Shown piece after piece: positions 12,029-22,967 of a DNA stretch of 64,000 nucleotides. The position numbers and the translations under genes are program-made. The notes below the pieces were generated by a model. The model ran no database searches, was not told where the DNA came from, and worked only from the letters and a program-made list of their open reading frames with translations. How positions within the stretch are numbered: position 1 is the first letter of the stretch; each line of letters opens with the position of its first letter. The stretch is from Daedaleopsis sinensis (Eukaryota > Basidiomycota > Agaricomycetes > Polyporales > Polyporaceae), in contig CM066307.1 of NCBI GenBank assembly GCA_033807695.1, positions 1,116,001 through 1,180,000 of the forward strand, written 5' to 3'.

Positions 12029-13821
12029 ATGTCGCTCCCACCACAACTACTGCACACCCTTGAGGGGATCAAGTACCAAGTCAAGGACGCGTTTTGGGCT
12101 CTCTCCTCATGTATATGCCAGCAATCGGCCAAAGTGAAGATCAACGGGAGAACCTGTGCGTTCGGACTCTCTGCTGCTTTCGTATCTATGCTCATACTGT
12201 GCGGACAACAGACAAAATCATCCGTGTACTCGGAGAAGGCGGTTTCTCCTTCGTATACCTTGCTCAGGATGAGACTAGCGGTGTACGTCATCACCGCACT
12301 CCCTTTTGCTGCGAGGCAATAACCCAGGCTCGTATTAGCGCCAATTCGCGCTGAAGAAGATTCGGTGCCCAAGTGGTCAGGAGGATGTCCGCCAGGCTAT
12401 GCGAGAAGTGGAGGCGTACCGGCGATTCAAGTGAGTCTGATCGTCTGTGTATCTTCGGATTTCCCTGAACTTGGCTGCAAGACATCCCAACATCATCCGT
12501 ATCCTTGTATGTCCTGTCATGCACCCGAAGCGTATCACTGCTGAACCCGTACGAACAGGATTCGGCAGTCGTACAAGACCCGAACGGCGACGGCCAGATT
12601 GTCTACCTGTTCCTCCCCCTCTACAAGGTATGCCCACACATTTCGCGCTGCTCTGCCGGCCAGATGTGAAGCTACCTCCTTCAGCGCGGTAACCTGCAAG
12701 ACGCCATCAACTCAAACTCGATAAACAACACCCACTTCTCCGAGACGGAAATGCTCCGGTACTTCAAGGGAACTTGCGAGGCCATTCGTGCAATGCATGA
12801 TTACCGTGCGGCGGTCGGGTCCAGTACCGACCCCTTCCCCTCGCGCACAAACCAGTCCACCTCCGCGCGCCATGCACCCTCCTTACCGAACTCCCCGCGG
12901 CACTCCGAAGACGACGAGGACGACGGTATGTTCCCCCACCCGGAAGGTGACGGAGAGGGCGGGTACTCGTACCATGGACCGGGGAGCGGTGCCAACGTAC
13001 CGCTAATGTCAAAGAACCGGCCGAGCGAACACGAGACGATCTTCGATGGTGACGAAGAGCTGGACAGAGTGCAGCACGGGGGAAACGGGAATGCTGCCCC
13101 GGGTGAGACTGAGCTAGTGCCGTATGCACACCGTGACTTGAAGCCCGGGTGCGTATGCGTGGCTTGCGACGCTGCTGTGGAACCTGCCTGACAAGCAACC
13201 TCCAGGAACATAATGATCTCGGATGATGGACAGCCCATTCTCATGGATTTTGGTAGCGCAGTGAAGGCGCGCATCAAGATTGAAAACCGTTCCCAGGCGT
13301 TGCTTCAGCAGGTGAGTTAAACTCCTTGTATTGAGCACGAATTTCGCTCATACATGGTTGCAGGACCTTGCTGCCGAGCAGAGCACGATGGCATACCGTG
13401 CGCCAGAACTGTTCGACGTCAAGACGAACGTCACTCTCGATGAGAAAGTTGACATTTGGGTACATACCAGGTCGTCGTCTGCGCTTTTAACTATGCTCAC
13501 GTTGCCTATTAGTCCCTCGGATGCACGCTTTTCGCACTCGCATACTCTCACTCGCCGTTCGAGAACATGCAAACTACGGAGCAAGGTGGTTCAATAGCTA
13601 TGGCTGTCATGGGCGCGCAGTACAAGCATCCTCCATCCGCCTACTCGCAGGGCCTCAGGGACCTGATCGACAGCATGCTGAAGGTTAACCCTCAAGACCG
13701 TCCCAATATCCATGATGTGCGTGTTCGTTGCTCGCACCGTATGCGTTGGTCGTGTAATGACGCATTCGAATTGACTCAGGTGATCCGTCGGACTGACCAA
13801 GTCCTGCAAAGCCTCCGGTGA
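12029..13821 (+). CDS. ENV7: ENV7/STK16-type serine/threonine kinase
   Basis: NAK-family kinase of the yeast Env7 / animal STK16 branch, a palmitoylated kinase of vacuole or Golgi membranes. About nine exons. The head has a CIC cysteine pair just before KVKINGRTYKIIRVLGEGG, the likely acylation site. Kinase motifs: glycine loop GEGGFSFVYL, FALKKI, catalytic loop AHRDLKPGNIM, metal loop LMDFGSA, activation segment ending YRAPELFD, VDIWSLGCTLFALAY and NPQDRPNIHD. About 95 residues rich in Asp, Pro and Ser interrupt the kinase fold between the alpha-E helix (IRAMHDYRA) and the HRD loop. The protein ends soon after the kinase domain, as in STK16. The start is the Met just before the family N-terminus. 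Confidence 0.9.
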
Positions 13822-13993
13822 CCCTGTGTAGTATCTCTTTCAGCCTTGTCTATGTGTTCTCTACTACAACGCAAGTCCGCGTGTCCGCTCCTTACTTCTT
13901 GCTTACTTATAGGATGTATCTTCGTGGACATTAATTGCTATAGATTAACTCTGAATAAGTACGCGTGCAGAATCCACAAGATCCTACGAGCGT

Positions 13994-15122
13994 TCACTGG
14001 TGACGCCTCTTCTTAGTCTTCGCGGCAGCCTTGGTCTCGACCCACATAGCAGGTGTTGGTTTCAGTAAAGGCTTCGCAGCCTTCTTCCACGTCGGCTTGG
14101 CTTTTGTTGGAGGTTTTGACTTCTCCACTGCCTTAAATGCCCTTGGAGGTTTGGCCCGCTTCGCAGCAGGGACGGGTGCAGGTAGAGGCACCTCGTCGTC
14201 AGAGTCAGAGTCAGAGTCAGCGTCATTCCGAGCTTTGCGCTTCTTCGAAGGCGGAGGCTTGGCTGGACTACTCTTCCCGGACGTGTCGTCCGCGTCCTCA
14301 TCATCGGAGGCAGCCTTCGCCTTCGCCTCCTTCTTCGCGCGGTACTTCGCCTTCATCGCCTTCTGCTTCTCGCGCTTTGCCTTAACGGCGGCCAGCTTGG
14401 CTTTCTTAACACGAATTCGGGCATGTCAGGGAACAGGACACGTGAAGAGGAGCCGCGAGACGTGCCTTTTTCTGTGCGCGTTTCGATAGCGTGCCCTCAG
14501 AGGCCTCGGACGGTTTTCCAGCTTGTCGCGCGCGCACGAGCTCGCGCACGTCGGTATCGGCATCCACGTTCATCGCGGACTCTCGAAGATGTGTGTACCG
14601 CCGTTTATGTGCCTGTAAGCACAAGGCGGCGTGAGTTTTCGGGGAGCGGGATGGGATGTGGGATGTGGGGGTACTCACCCCGGACTTCATGTGCACGTCA
14701 ATCATGATGGGGTTCTTCAAGAGTTTCCCGGTGCACACTATGCACGCTCTCACTTCGGGCTCCAGGGACACGACGTATAGTGGGTTCTGCAGCGCCTCGG
14801 AGACGGACATGGGTGGCTCCTCGTCCTCGTCATCGTCTGCATCGGGCTCGCTGTCCATATCTTGCTCTTCTTCGTCCTCTTCGTCCTCGTCGCCCTCTTC
14901 GTCCTCCCTCGCGCCCGCGTCGCTCTCCTCCTCTCCATCGGAAGCTCCCAGCTCCACGCCCTCATCGTCAGAGTTCTCCTCGTTTTCTGAGCCAGCGGAG
15001 GAGTCGGACTCGTCTGAATCCGTGTCGGCGTTCAAGCCCAGCATCTCCTTCATGTCCCCATCCAGACCCAGCTCCTCCTCCTTCTCCTTCTTGCGTATCC
15101 GTTTCTCAACGCGCTTGAACAT
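13994..15122 (-). CDS. Acidic/basic protein with matrin-type zinc finger
   Basis: Unrecognised, probably nuclear or nucleolar. It starts MFKRVEKRIRKKEKEEEL and runs into a long Asp/Glu/Ser block (about residues 35-115). Then CIVC...DVHMKSGAHKRRYTH gives C-x2-C-x13-H-x5-H, the spacing of U1/matrin-type zinc fingers; the last His sits behind a GTGAGT intron at about 14.62-14.69 kb. After a second intron near 14.41-14.45 kb the tail is highly basic (KAKYRAKKEAKAKAA, KKRKAR, ending KTKKRRHQ). The second intron's donor is unclear: a GT one base into the next codon or a GC donor would both keep the frame. A longer upstream frame exists, but MFKR is the likelier start. Confidence 0.65.
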
Positions 15123-15419
15123 GGCAGAAGTAGTGCGCCGAGCGAAGCAGAGTGAATAAGTAGCTGGTTCAGGGAGGTCGGCGAGGGTGTAGCCGTATGC
15201 GCCGAGGAACTTTTTGGATCGGGAGGCATATGTGATAGATCTGAGATCTGGGCGATCGAGAGACCGGTAGCGCCCAAGTTTTGAGACTCTGACAAGCTGA
15301 GGCTGCTCGTCCACGGACCACAGTCGTCCACCGCTCATCACCTACGGTTTTCTTTAACTAATCCCGCTTCACACCACCAGAACTGAGAGCGACACTCGGG
15401 TCCTCGCGCATCTACTACC

Positions 15420-18342
15420 ATGAAACGCGCCGCACACCGGCTGGCCGACGGCTCCTCTGGCATATGCAGGGCCAGCACTAGTCGAGCGTATAGTCAAACT
15501 GCGCCTGTACGAGGCAAGCCGCGTCCTCGATACACACGCAAGTCTAGTACTGTTGAAGAAGGGCTCCCCGTTGCGCAGGAGCTGAAGAAGGTCCTCTCTC
15601 CGGAAGCAGTCGGCTGGCTGGAAGGCAAGCGGATCGCGTTCGACAAGAAGGGCAAGGCACCGTCTACGACCGCTGTCTCTGCTCTTACCCCTGCGTCACC
15701 ATCTAATGAAAGAACGATGTTCGAAGCGATGGAAGAGCCGTCCGAGTACTCAACGTCATCGTTCGTGGACAGCGAGGATGGAGCGCTTGAAGACAGCCAG
15801 CGTATCCCTGCGGGCACTTTGATCGAAATTCGAAGGTACGCACCCGTGTTGACACCGAGTTGAGTGTGCTTACAGACGGGAAATGTGCAGGGCCGATATT
15901 ACGACGCGTTGCGTTGTTCTCTACTCCGTCTTGTTAGGGCGGAAGTGGCTTGTCCATGCACTCACCAGCGGCGGAGAGATATGGTCCGCCAGCGAGTCCG
16001 ACGTCACCTTCCAAATGCCGAACTTCATCAGCAAGAAGCTCGCCGAGCAGTGCGGGATGTTCGCTGACGTCGACCATGAATCCCAGTCTGCCACTCGGGT
16101 GGAGGTCCTGAAGAGGTTGCGGACATTCGAGAAACGCTTGGAATACGACTGCCATTTAATCCCCGAGAAGGTCCGCCAGATCTCATTGTACGACCTCGTC
16201 GCCCATCCTGATCCGACCAAATGGAGCATGATCACCACGCGCGAGGCTACGGAAAAGCTGCTTGGACCACAGGTCGCGTACTCCGACCACGAGTTGTTCG
16301 CGGTCCAGTCATATCTTTTCGAGAGCGAAGAACTGTATGTCTCCATTGCGCGCCGCTTTTTGCAAAAGCAAGGGTTCATGGTGCGCCCTCGTCAAGAAGT
16401 CGAAGACCTACGGCTGGTTTCGCGGATGGTTCTCCACGAAGACCCTGCGATAGATCAATTCATTAGCAAGGCTCGAAAAGTAGTCACGGAAGCAAGACAG
16501 AGGGTCCTCGATACGTGGACAGAACCACCCGCCAAAGCACCTCTCGACGGCATACAGTGGACCGATAAGGATAGAGTTATCCTGCGCTTCTTCATCGCGT
16601 CTTTACAAAACCGCAGAATTATCCAGAACGATCCTTACATGGTGCCTGTTGCCCAAATCCTGAAGAAGATAGACTTGTACGTCGCCACAGAATATGATAA
16701 CAGGGTTGTTCACAACCTGTTGATCGACCTGGGGGTTGTGGCACCCTGGGAGGACCTCAACAGTCGAGAAGGGTTTCAGCAAGAGTCCGCAACCCAGATG
16801 GATATCGCTACGACCCCCTCTACTCCTATCCTCCCGGATCCGCTTGGCCCCAGCGACTTCTACTCTCGTGACCTGGTTGACTCATTACGACATGACTTTG
16901 GCGACACACCTGTGTATGTCATCGACGACTGGAGTGCCGAGGAGCTTGACGATGGAATTTCTGTGGAGGCTATACCTTCCGATCCGGAACATACGTGGCT
17001 TCATATCCACGTCGCCGACCCAACAACACTCCTTCCTCCCACTCACGACCTTGCTAAACATGCCATGCAAGTTGCCACTGCGTCTTACCATGTTCATCGC
17101 ACCATCCCGATGCTTCCTCGGGACGTAGGATTTCATAGGTTCAGTCTCGGTAGCTCCCCTGGGAAATCGGACCTCGTCATGAGCTTCAGCGCGAAGATCA
17201 ACTCCGCGGGAGAAATCGTGGACTACAAAGTACGACCTGCCGTCGTGCGCAACGTCCGATTAATCAAGTACGACGAGGTCGATGCGCTACTAGGCGAGAA
17301 AACTGTCGTCTACCGATACCCCTTCGGCAATCCTAACCCTCCACCCCCATCCGCTACCCCTAACGTTGATGAAAGAACCATTGAGAACATTCGGCTACTG
17401 AAGAAAGTCACACATAGTCTCACGCTGCAGCGCGTGAGGAACGGGGCAGCCACTTTTTCGTTCCCGAGGGCAGACATCAGTGTTAAGCCTCGTCCCCTGT
17501 CACAAGAGCTCATGGGCTCCGACGAGCCCTCCGCCTTCCGCGGGTTCCCGGAAGTGACCTACGCCGTGTCAGAGGGGACTGAGCTCGGCTCGCGCGGTAT
17601 GGTCGCAGAGTCCATGAAGACGGCTGGACGGGTCGCCTCCCTCTTCTTCCGCGACCGTGGCATCCCCGCCGTACGCCGCACCGTCGGCCCCCTCCACGTC
17701 GAGAAGCGTGGGGGCCTCGAGCATCTCATGGCCATACGCTCGGACATGGGCTACATCGACGTGTTCGAAAGCCTCCGCGCACGCGTCTCCGCGCCGCCGG
17801 GCAAGTACATGGTCACCCCAGGCGCGCACTCACTCATGGGCATCCCCGAGGGCGAGGGGTACATGAAGGTCACCTCGCCCCTCCGCCGCTTCGTCGACCT
17901 CCTCGCGCACTGGCAGATCAAGCACGCGCTCCTCGCCGAGAAGGGCGACGCGGCGTCCCCGATCCTGTTCGAGGAGGACTGGCTGTTCCGCGCGGCGGAG
18001 GAGATCGAGGGGCGCGAGCTCGAGGAAAAGCGGACAGAGAACCGCCAGCAACGGTTCTGGGCGCACTCGTTCCTGCGGCGGTGGATGCAGGACCCCGCGC
18101 GGGAGCGGCGCGAGCACGATCCGCTGCGGTCGCTCAAAGGGCGCATCACCGACGGGCCGTACCAGAACCCGAGGACGCGGGATCTGCTCTGTGCGATGTA
18201 TGTGCCGGAGATCGCGCTCGACGCGCGCGTCGAGCGGTGGCCGTCTGAAGTGAAGGCCGGCTTTGGCGACGAGGTGGACGTGGATATCACGTCGGTGCTC
18301 CTTGGAACGCACCCGCTTATGTACCTCCAAGTCAAGCGGTGA
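15420..18342 (+). CDS. DSS1: Mitochondrial 3'-5' exoribonuclease (RNase II/RNB family)
   Basis: Nuclease subunit of the mitochondrial degradosome (mtEXO), partner of helicase Suv3. Two exons, 15420-15835 and 15891-18342, encode about 955 aa. The N-terminus is Arg/Ser-rich without acids, as expected for a mitochondrial presequence. The RNB core begins around VYVIDDWSAEELDDGIS, which holds the metal-binding Asp cluster, and continues through WLHIHVADPT, HRTIPMLPRDVGFHRFSLG, and near the end GYMKVTSPLRRFVDLLAHWQIKHAL. Length and the Dss1-like long N-terminal region fit Dss1/Msu1 rather than exosome Dis3, since no PIN domain is present. The 297 bp upstream of the start is shared with the divergent zinc-finger gene. 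Confidence 0.92.
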
Positions 18343-18534
18343 AGTTGTGCTTGCCGTCACGCTTGGTGCTCAACTAACATGTACCACACGATACCTATAA
18401 TCCTGCTACTTACTCGCTCACGCGTACAACACTAATGTATCATACCACATCATAAACTACAACCCAATTGCAGTCACACCCTCCGCTCTTGCATTCACAA
18501 GGCCATTGGGTGGACCTGGTAGCACAAGACGCTC

Positions 18535-20027
18535 AGCTAGGGATCACCACCTTGCGACCTGTGATGGTCCCAGCTTTGAGGCCGTTGAGTATCGTGTTAA
18601 CGTTATCAAGTGGTTCGGTCGTCACAACAGGCTTGACTACTCCCTAGATGACCACGTATTCGTGAGTAGTCCCCAGTCCATTTCCAAGGACCATACCTTC
18701 GCCAGGAGGTCAAGAGAAGCCTTCAGGTCGTCCAGAGTTCCGTAGAGCACGGACAGCACTATACACGAGGATTCAGGTTCCTGCGCAAAGGACGGACGGT
18801 CCAGCTTACCGCTGGTACGCCACTCGATTAGCTCCATGGAGCTCATCGGGAGCTGGTCTGCAGTAAACCCAACCTATGCAAGAAGCCCGGCTCTCAGACA
18901 GCGCTGTTCCGCGACAAAGTATAGAGGCTCACCAGGACGACGAACCCTCCCAACGTGGTAAAGTTAGTGATATCCAGCCTCACCGCGGCCTTCCCCAGCG
19001 TAAAAGCTAACGACGTGCGCCGCAGTGAGCACTCGTCGGAGGCGTGCCGGATCGTCAGACCGCTCACTCTCTTGGTTTGCAACGAAGTCGATGACGACGT
19101 CGACCGCAAGCGGGCCCCCCTCCGCGGCCGGGTCGAGCGCAGCGGAGAGCTGCACGAGGTCGAACGCGCGGTCGGCACCGAGCGCGAGCGCGAGCTCGCG
19201 TGCGGCGGGCTTGATGTCGCACGCGTACACGCTCGCTCCGTAGCTCTTCGCGAGCTGCACGGCCTGGTGCCCGAGCCCGCCGACGCCGAAGATCAGCACA
19301 CGCTTGTTCGTGCCTTGGGACAGCTGCAGGTGTGGAGCGAGCTTCAGTCGAGCTGGAGGCATATTTGATTTATCGATGCTCACCTGCGCGACGTTATGCA
19401 CGGCGTTGTAGACCGTGATGAGCGAGTCGGCGGCGAGGCAGGCGACTTCGGGCGCAAGGCCGGGCGGCTGTCGGCGGGGAGAGGAAACGTTAACACTAAG
19501 TCACTGGGCGGCCGTAGACCGTAACCATGACATTGATAGGGAGCAGGTGCCCGCGCACTCACCACAGGCACGAGCTCGGCCTGGTTGACAACGACGTACT
19601 CGGCGAAGCCGCCGTTCGTCCCGAGCCCGACGCTCTCAAAGGCGGGCGAGAGGGTCGTGCTCGGGTGCGCCAGGGAGCACGGCACGACGTCCCAGATGGC
19701 GTAAAGCTGCCCGATGGTTATCCCCTGGACTTCGGAGCCCACCCTGTAGAACGGTTGCATTGTCAGCGAACTAGGCATATATGCAGTACCCGGTCTAGAG
19801 ACGTACTGGACCGCGTAGCCCACGTTCTCGTGTCCGAGGATGTAGCTGCGAGGGTCCGGGAGGGACGCGGAGAGGATGAAGGTGTCGGAGTGGCAGACAC
19901 CGGCGGCAGCGACCTTGACGAGGACCTGCTGTGGGCCAGGCGTGGGGATCGGGACGTCCTGCAGGACAAGCTCGTTGTGCCCGGGGACATATACGGCCGC
20001 GCGCATGGTTCTGGGTCTGGTCGACAT
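18535..20027 (-). CDS. Zinc-type alcohol dehydrogenase (MDR), structural-zinc loop lost
   Basis: Medium-chain NAD(P)-dependent alcohol dehydrogenase. The catalytic-zinc ligands are present in AAAGVCHSDTF and LGHENVG. The Rossmann motif VLIFGVGGLGHQAVQLAK and the acidic DIKP that follows suggest NAD(H) preference. The loop that usually carries four structural-zinc cysteines holds only one (VVPCSLAHPSTTLSPAFE) before TNGGFAEYVVV. At least six short introns are needed; the last joins LLAK to GVVKPVVTTEPL and the chain ends GLKAGTITGRKVVIPS. An alternative start 20 codons upstream (20087) exists, but MSTRPRTMRAAVY fits the family better. The natural substrate cannot be told. Confidence 0.85.
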
Positions 20028-20365
20028 CTCGAGAGGTGCGGTTTGGGGGTTAAGTGGGTGGTGATCGTTGGAAGTGCTGATGTTCAAAGAGGAGCAGGAC
20101 GTTGGCCAGTAGTGTGGTTAACTTGCTGTTGTCGTGCCATCGTTCCAATGTCCTACTATATACTGGCTTCGCATCCGTGCAACGCCGAGTCGATGTGTTT
20201 GGTACGGTTCGGCGACCTGTGTAAAGCAGTCCAGTCTACCTTCTTTCACCGTCCTGAAACACAGCGAGAGCACCTTCAGGAGGCCAGGCTCCTCACGCTT
20301 GAGGGGTCGGTATCGCCCACCTGACCACATCTCACACAGTAGACTATACACCAGAAGATATTTTA
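20028..20365. other. ADH upstream region
   Basis: Promoter of the alcohol dehydrogenase gene, ending at the terminal-repeat element. No further gene seen. Confidence 0.4.
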
Positions 20366-20580
20366 ATCCTCCCCCCGGTTTTAAAACCAAAGGGGGGATG
20401 TCGACGGGGTCGGGCTGAGCAGAGCAGCGTCGGGCAGGCAGAGGCACGGGGATTGACGGGGAGACTGATGGGAGGACGTGGGGAGAACTAGCCCGAGAGC
20501 GCGTTTGAAATGGGGGTTTGCTGAAATTCCTACAATAGATACGCTCTAATCCCACCTTGGTTTTAAAGCCGGGGGGGGAT
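20366..20580. mobile_element. Non-autonomous TIR element, copy B
   Basis: A 215 bp element bounded by imperfect inverted repeats of about 32 bp (20366-20399 and 20550-20580), each an ATCC-C(n)-GG-TTTTAAAACC-type sequence. Just inside the right arm (about 20505-20550, reverse orientation) is the ATTAGAGCGTATCT...AGGAATTTCAG segment that forms the left end of copy A at 3.7 kb. The same segment is thus terminal in copy A and subterminal here, which suggests nested or recombined elements. It sits 340 bp upstream of the ADH start and downstream of ERG11. No coding capacity. Confidence 0.65.
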
Positions 20581-21054
20581 ATGCCCTGGTGTATATGGCT
20601 CGTTCTTGCGCGCATTCGTGGAGGTGTATAGGTCTGGCTTGATCAGGGTTGGGTCCAACACCATGTCGGAGAATTCTAGTAATAGTCAGGACCTACATTG
20701 CGGACTCAGTGCGCAGATCTCAGATATGAGCGCAAGGATGCGAGGCCGTGGTGCATGAATCACGATGCATGATTATCACATGAAGACAATTGCAACTGGC
20801 CCTGCCCAAGCCCTGACTGAACATATGTTTGAACTTTAGCCCCTGACAAGAGAGTGAGAGCGTGTGATGGGATAGCATGTATGCATTCACCTGCAGTTGA
20901 GACGTCCAGTTTGCACAAAACGTTGCAGCGATGTGGTCGCGCGCACACTGATCAGAGGCAATTAAACAAGCGCATGCACTGTACGATATTTTGACATCGA
21001 GGTCATCACTAGACATGTCTACCCAATACGCTCTAAGAATGCTGAAGTCTCCCT
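20581..21054. other. Spacer 3' of ERG11
   Basis: About 470 bp with no supported gene; likely ERG11 3' UTR and spacer. A 12-base match to the copy A repeat core (reverse of TTAGAGCGTATT) lies near 21025-21036, too short to call. Confidence 0.35.
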
Positions 21055-22967
21055 TCAATCGAAGTTCCTCCGGCGGTACAGGATCTGGCACGGCAGCGGC
21101 TGCACCATCATGGACTGTCGAGGGCAAAAGACGCGTCAGCACCACCGCAAACGACCGAGCGCAGAGAGACGTACGGAGTAGTCGGACTTGGGGAACTCGC
21201 CCTCGAGACGCAGCTCCATCCGGCGCACGAGCGCAGAGATGACCGTGTTGATCTGCAGATACGCGAACTGCTCGCCGATGCACCGGTGCCGGCCCGCGCC
21301 GAACGGCAGGTACGGGCTGACCGTGCCCTTGCTGACGAGCCCGAACCCGAAGTCGACCTTCTCGCCCTCGTTGTACTGCTTGTTCGCTTGCGCGGCGACG
21401 CCCTTCTCGTCGTACCACCGCGTCGGCTCCCACGTCTCCGCCTGCTCCCACACGGTCGGGTCGAGCTGGCTGATCAGCGGCGAGGCGAGCACGATGTCAC
21501 CCTTGGGCACGACGAACGTCACGTCTTCGGAGGGCGCTGCGAGCGTCGGGGGCACGGGGATGTCCTCGTGCGCCTTGCGCATAATGCTGTGGATTGGGGG
21601 GTGTAGGCGGAGCGTCTCGCGCACGACTGCGTCGAGGACCTTCAGTTCACGGATCTCGTCGTAGCCCATGTCGCGGAGACCGCCGTCAGGGGTGCCGAAG
21701 TGTGCGACCTGCTCCTTGTAAAGTGCTTCTTGAATGTCCGGGCGGTCTGCCAGATGGAGCATAGTCCAGGCGAGAGAGGAAGAGCTCGTGTGCTGGCCCG
21801 CCATGAGGAGAGCAATGAGGATGTGGGCGATCTCGTGGTCAGGAATGGAAGAACCGTCGCGGTAACGTTGCCTGGCCAGCGAAGCCATGACATCGTCCTC
21901 GTGCGACTGTAGAGGACAAGTGAGTTCGTCGCACACATTCTACAGTTTTGCGACTTACCTCTTGGGGATTCTCACGGCGACGCTTGAGGATGCTCTGATA
22001 GAACGCGCTCATCTTGGCATGTGCGGCGTCCCGCTTGCGGTAGCTCGGGAGAGGTAAACCGGGGATCATCCAGTGCAGGGGGGTGAAGCCGTGGTCGAGG
22101 TCGGAGTACACTTGTGCGTAGTCCTTCGTCAAATGTTCACGAATCTCCTTGCCTTGAAGCGTGCGCGAGGCAGTCAAAATGGTCATTTCGGAGAAGGTCT
22201 TCAGAACCGGGAACGCGCCCCATTCGTTGATATCGTTCATCTGGTAGGTGCGGAAAGCGGAGTCGGTGTTGATGTAGTCCCTGATTTCTTCTTCAATCAT
22301 GCCGACGTATGCGCGGAACTTGTCGATGGTGAGGGAAACCTTGACGAACTTCTTCTGCTCCATGAACTTCTCGTTGCGACAGTCGTACACGACGTCTTTC
22401 CCGAAGATGGGCGTAGTGAGAGGCTGTTATGGCATGAGGTCATGCAAAGTCCAGTGATCAAGAGGCAAGGAGACGTACGCCGTAGACATCCTCCGCCGCG
22501 AGTTGTGAGTGCTTGCCGCCAAGGACGAAGTCATTGCCACGGGTGCCCAATGTAACCGTGATACGGCAGCCCAGGAGCATGAATGTAAAACAATTGCCGT
22601 ACTGCAGATACCACGTTACTGTTACTTCGGGTGACGTGTAGCACTACAGACGGACGTACCTTTTCTCTGCAGTCCCGGAAGAAAGCCACTGGATCGCGAC
22701 CGTATGCAGGTGCCGAACCGAGGAAGGGTATCCAATGCCAGACCATTGGCGGTGTGGACTTTGACCGGGGTATCTGTTGCAGGTCGTTTGCACAAGTCGC
22801 AAGTATCCAAGAGTATAGAGACTCACCAGCTGCCAGAGGACATTGATGAGAATGGACAGCACGGGGATGTTGATGAGAGTGAGGAGAACGAGACGGGGCG
22901 TTGAGGGCCACTCAAGTTGGGTGAGGGTGGCCGTCCAGGGCTCTGAGAACGTCGCGTTGGCCGCCAT
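21055..22967 (-). CDS. ERG11: Sterol 14-alpha-demethylase, cytochrome P450 CYP51
   Basis: Removes the 14-alpha methyl group of lanosterol/eburicol in ergosterol synthesis at the ER; it is the azole target. An N-terminal hydrophobic anchor (about residues 24-48) precedes a Pro-rich hinge. CYP51 motifs follow: MVWHWIPFLGS, YGNCFTFMLLG, FVLGGKHSQLAAEDVYG, LTTPIFGKDVVYDCRN (the B' region Tyr is kept), EQKKFVKVSLT, I-helix LLMAGQHTSSSS, K-helix ETLRLHPP, and heme loop YLPFGAGRHRCIGE with the Cys ligand. The last short exon reads SMMVQPLPCQILYRRRNFD. About eight exons, near 540 aa, the usual length. All catalytic motifs are intact. Confidence 0.96.

Noticed and set aside
15420..18342. Exosome subunit Dis3 as an alternative for the RNB protein
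   Set aside because: No PIN domain and no typical Dis3 cold-shock region are seen; there is a mitochondrial-type N-terminus and Dss1-like length.
21025..21036. 12-base match to the same element end downstream of ERG11
   Set aside because: Too short, no partner repeat and no continued similarity.
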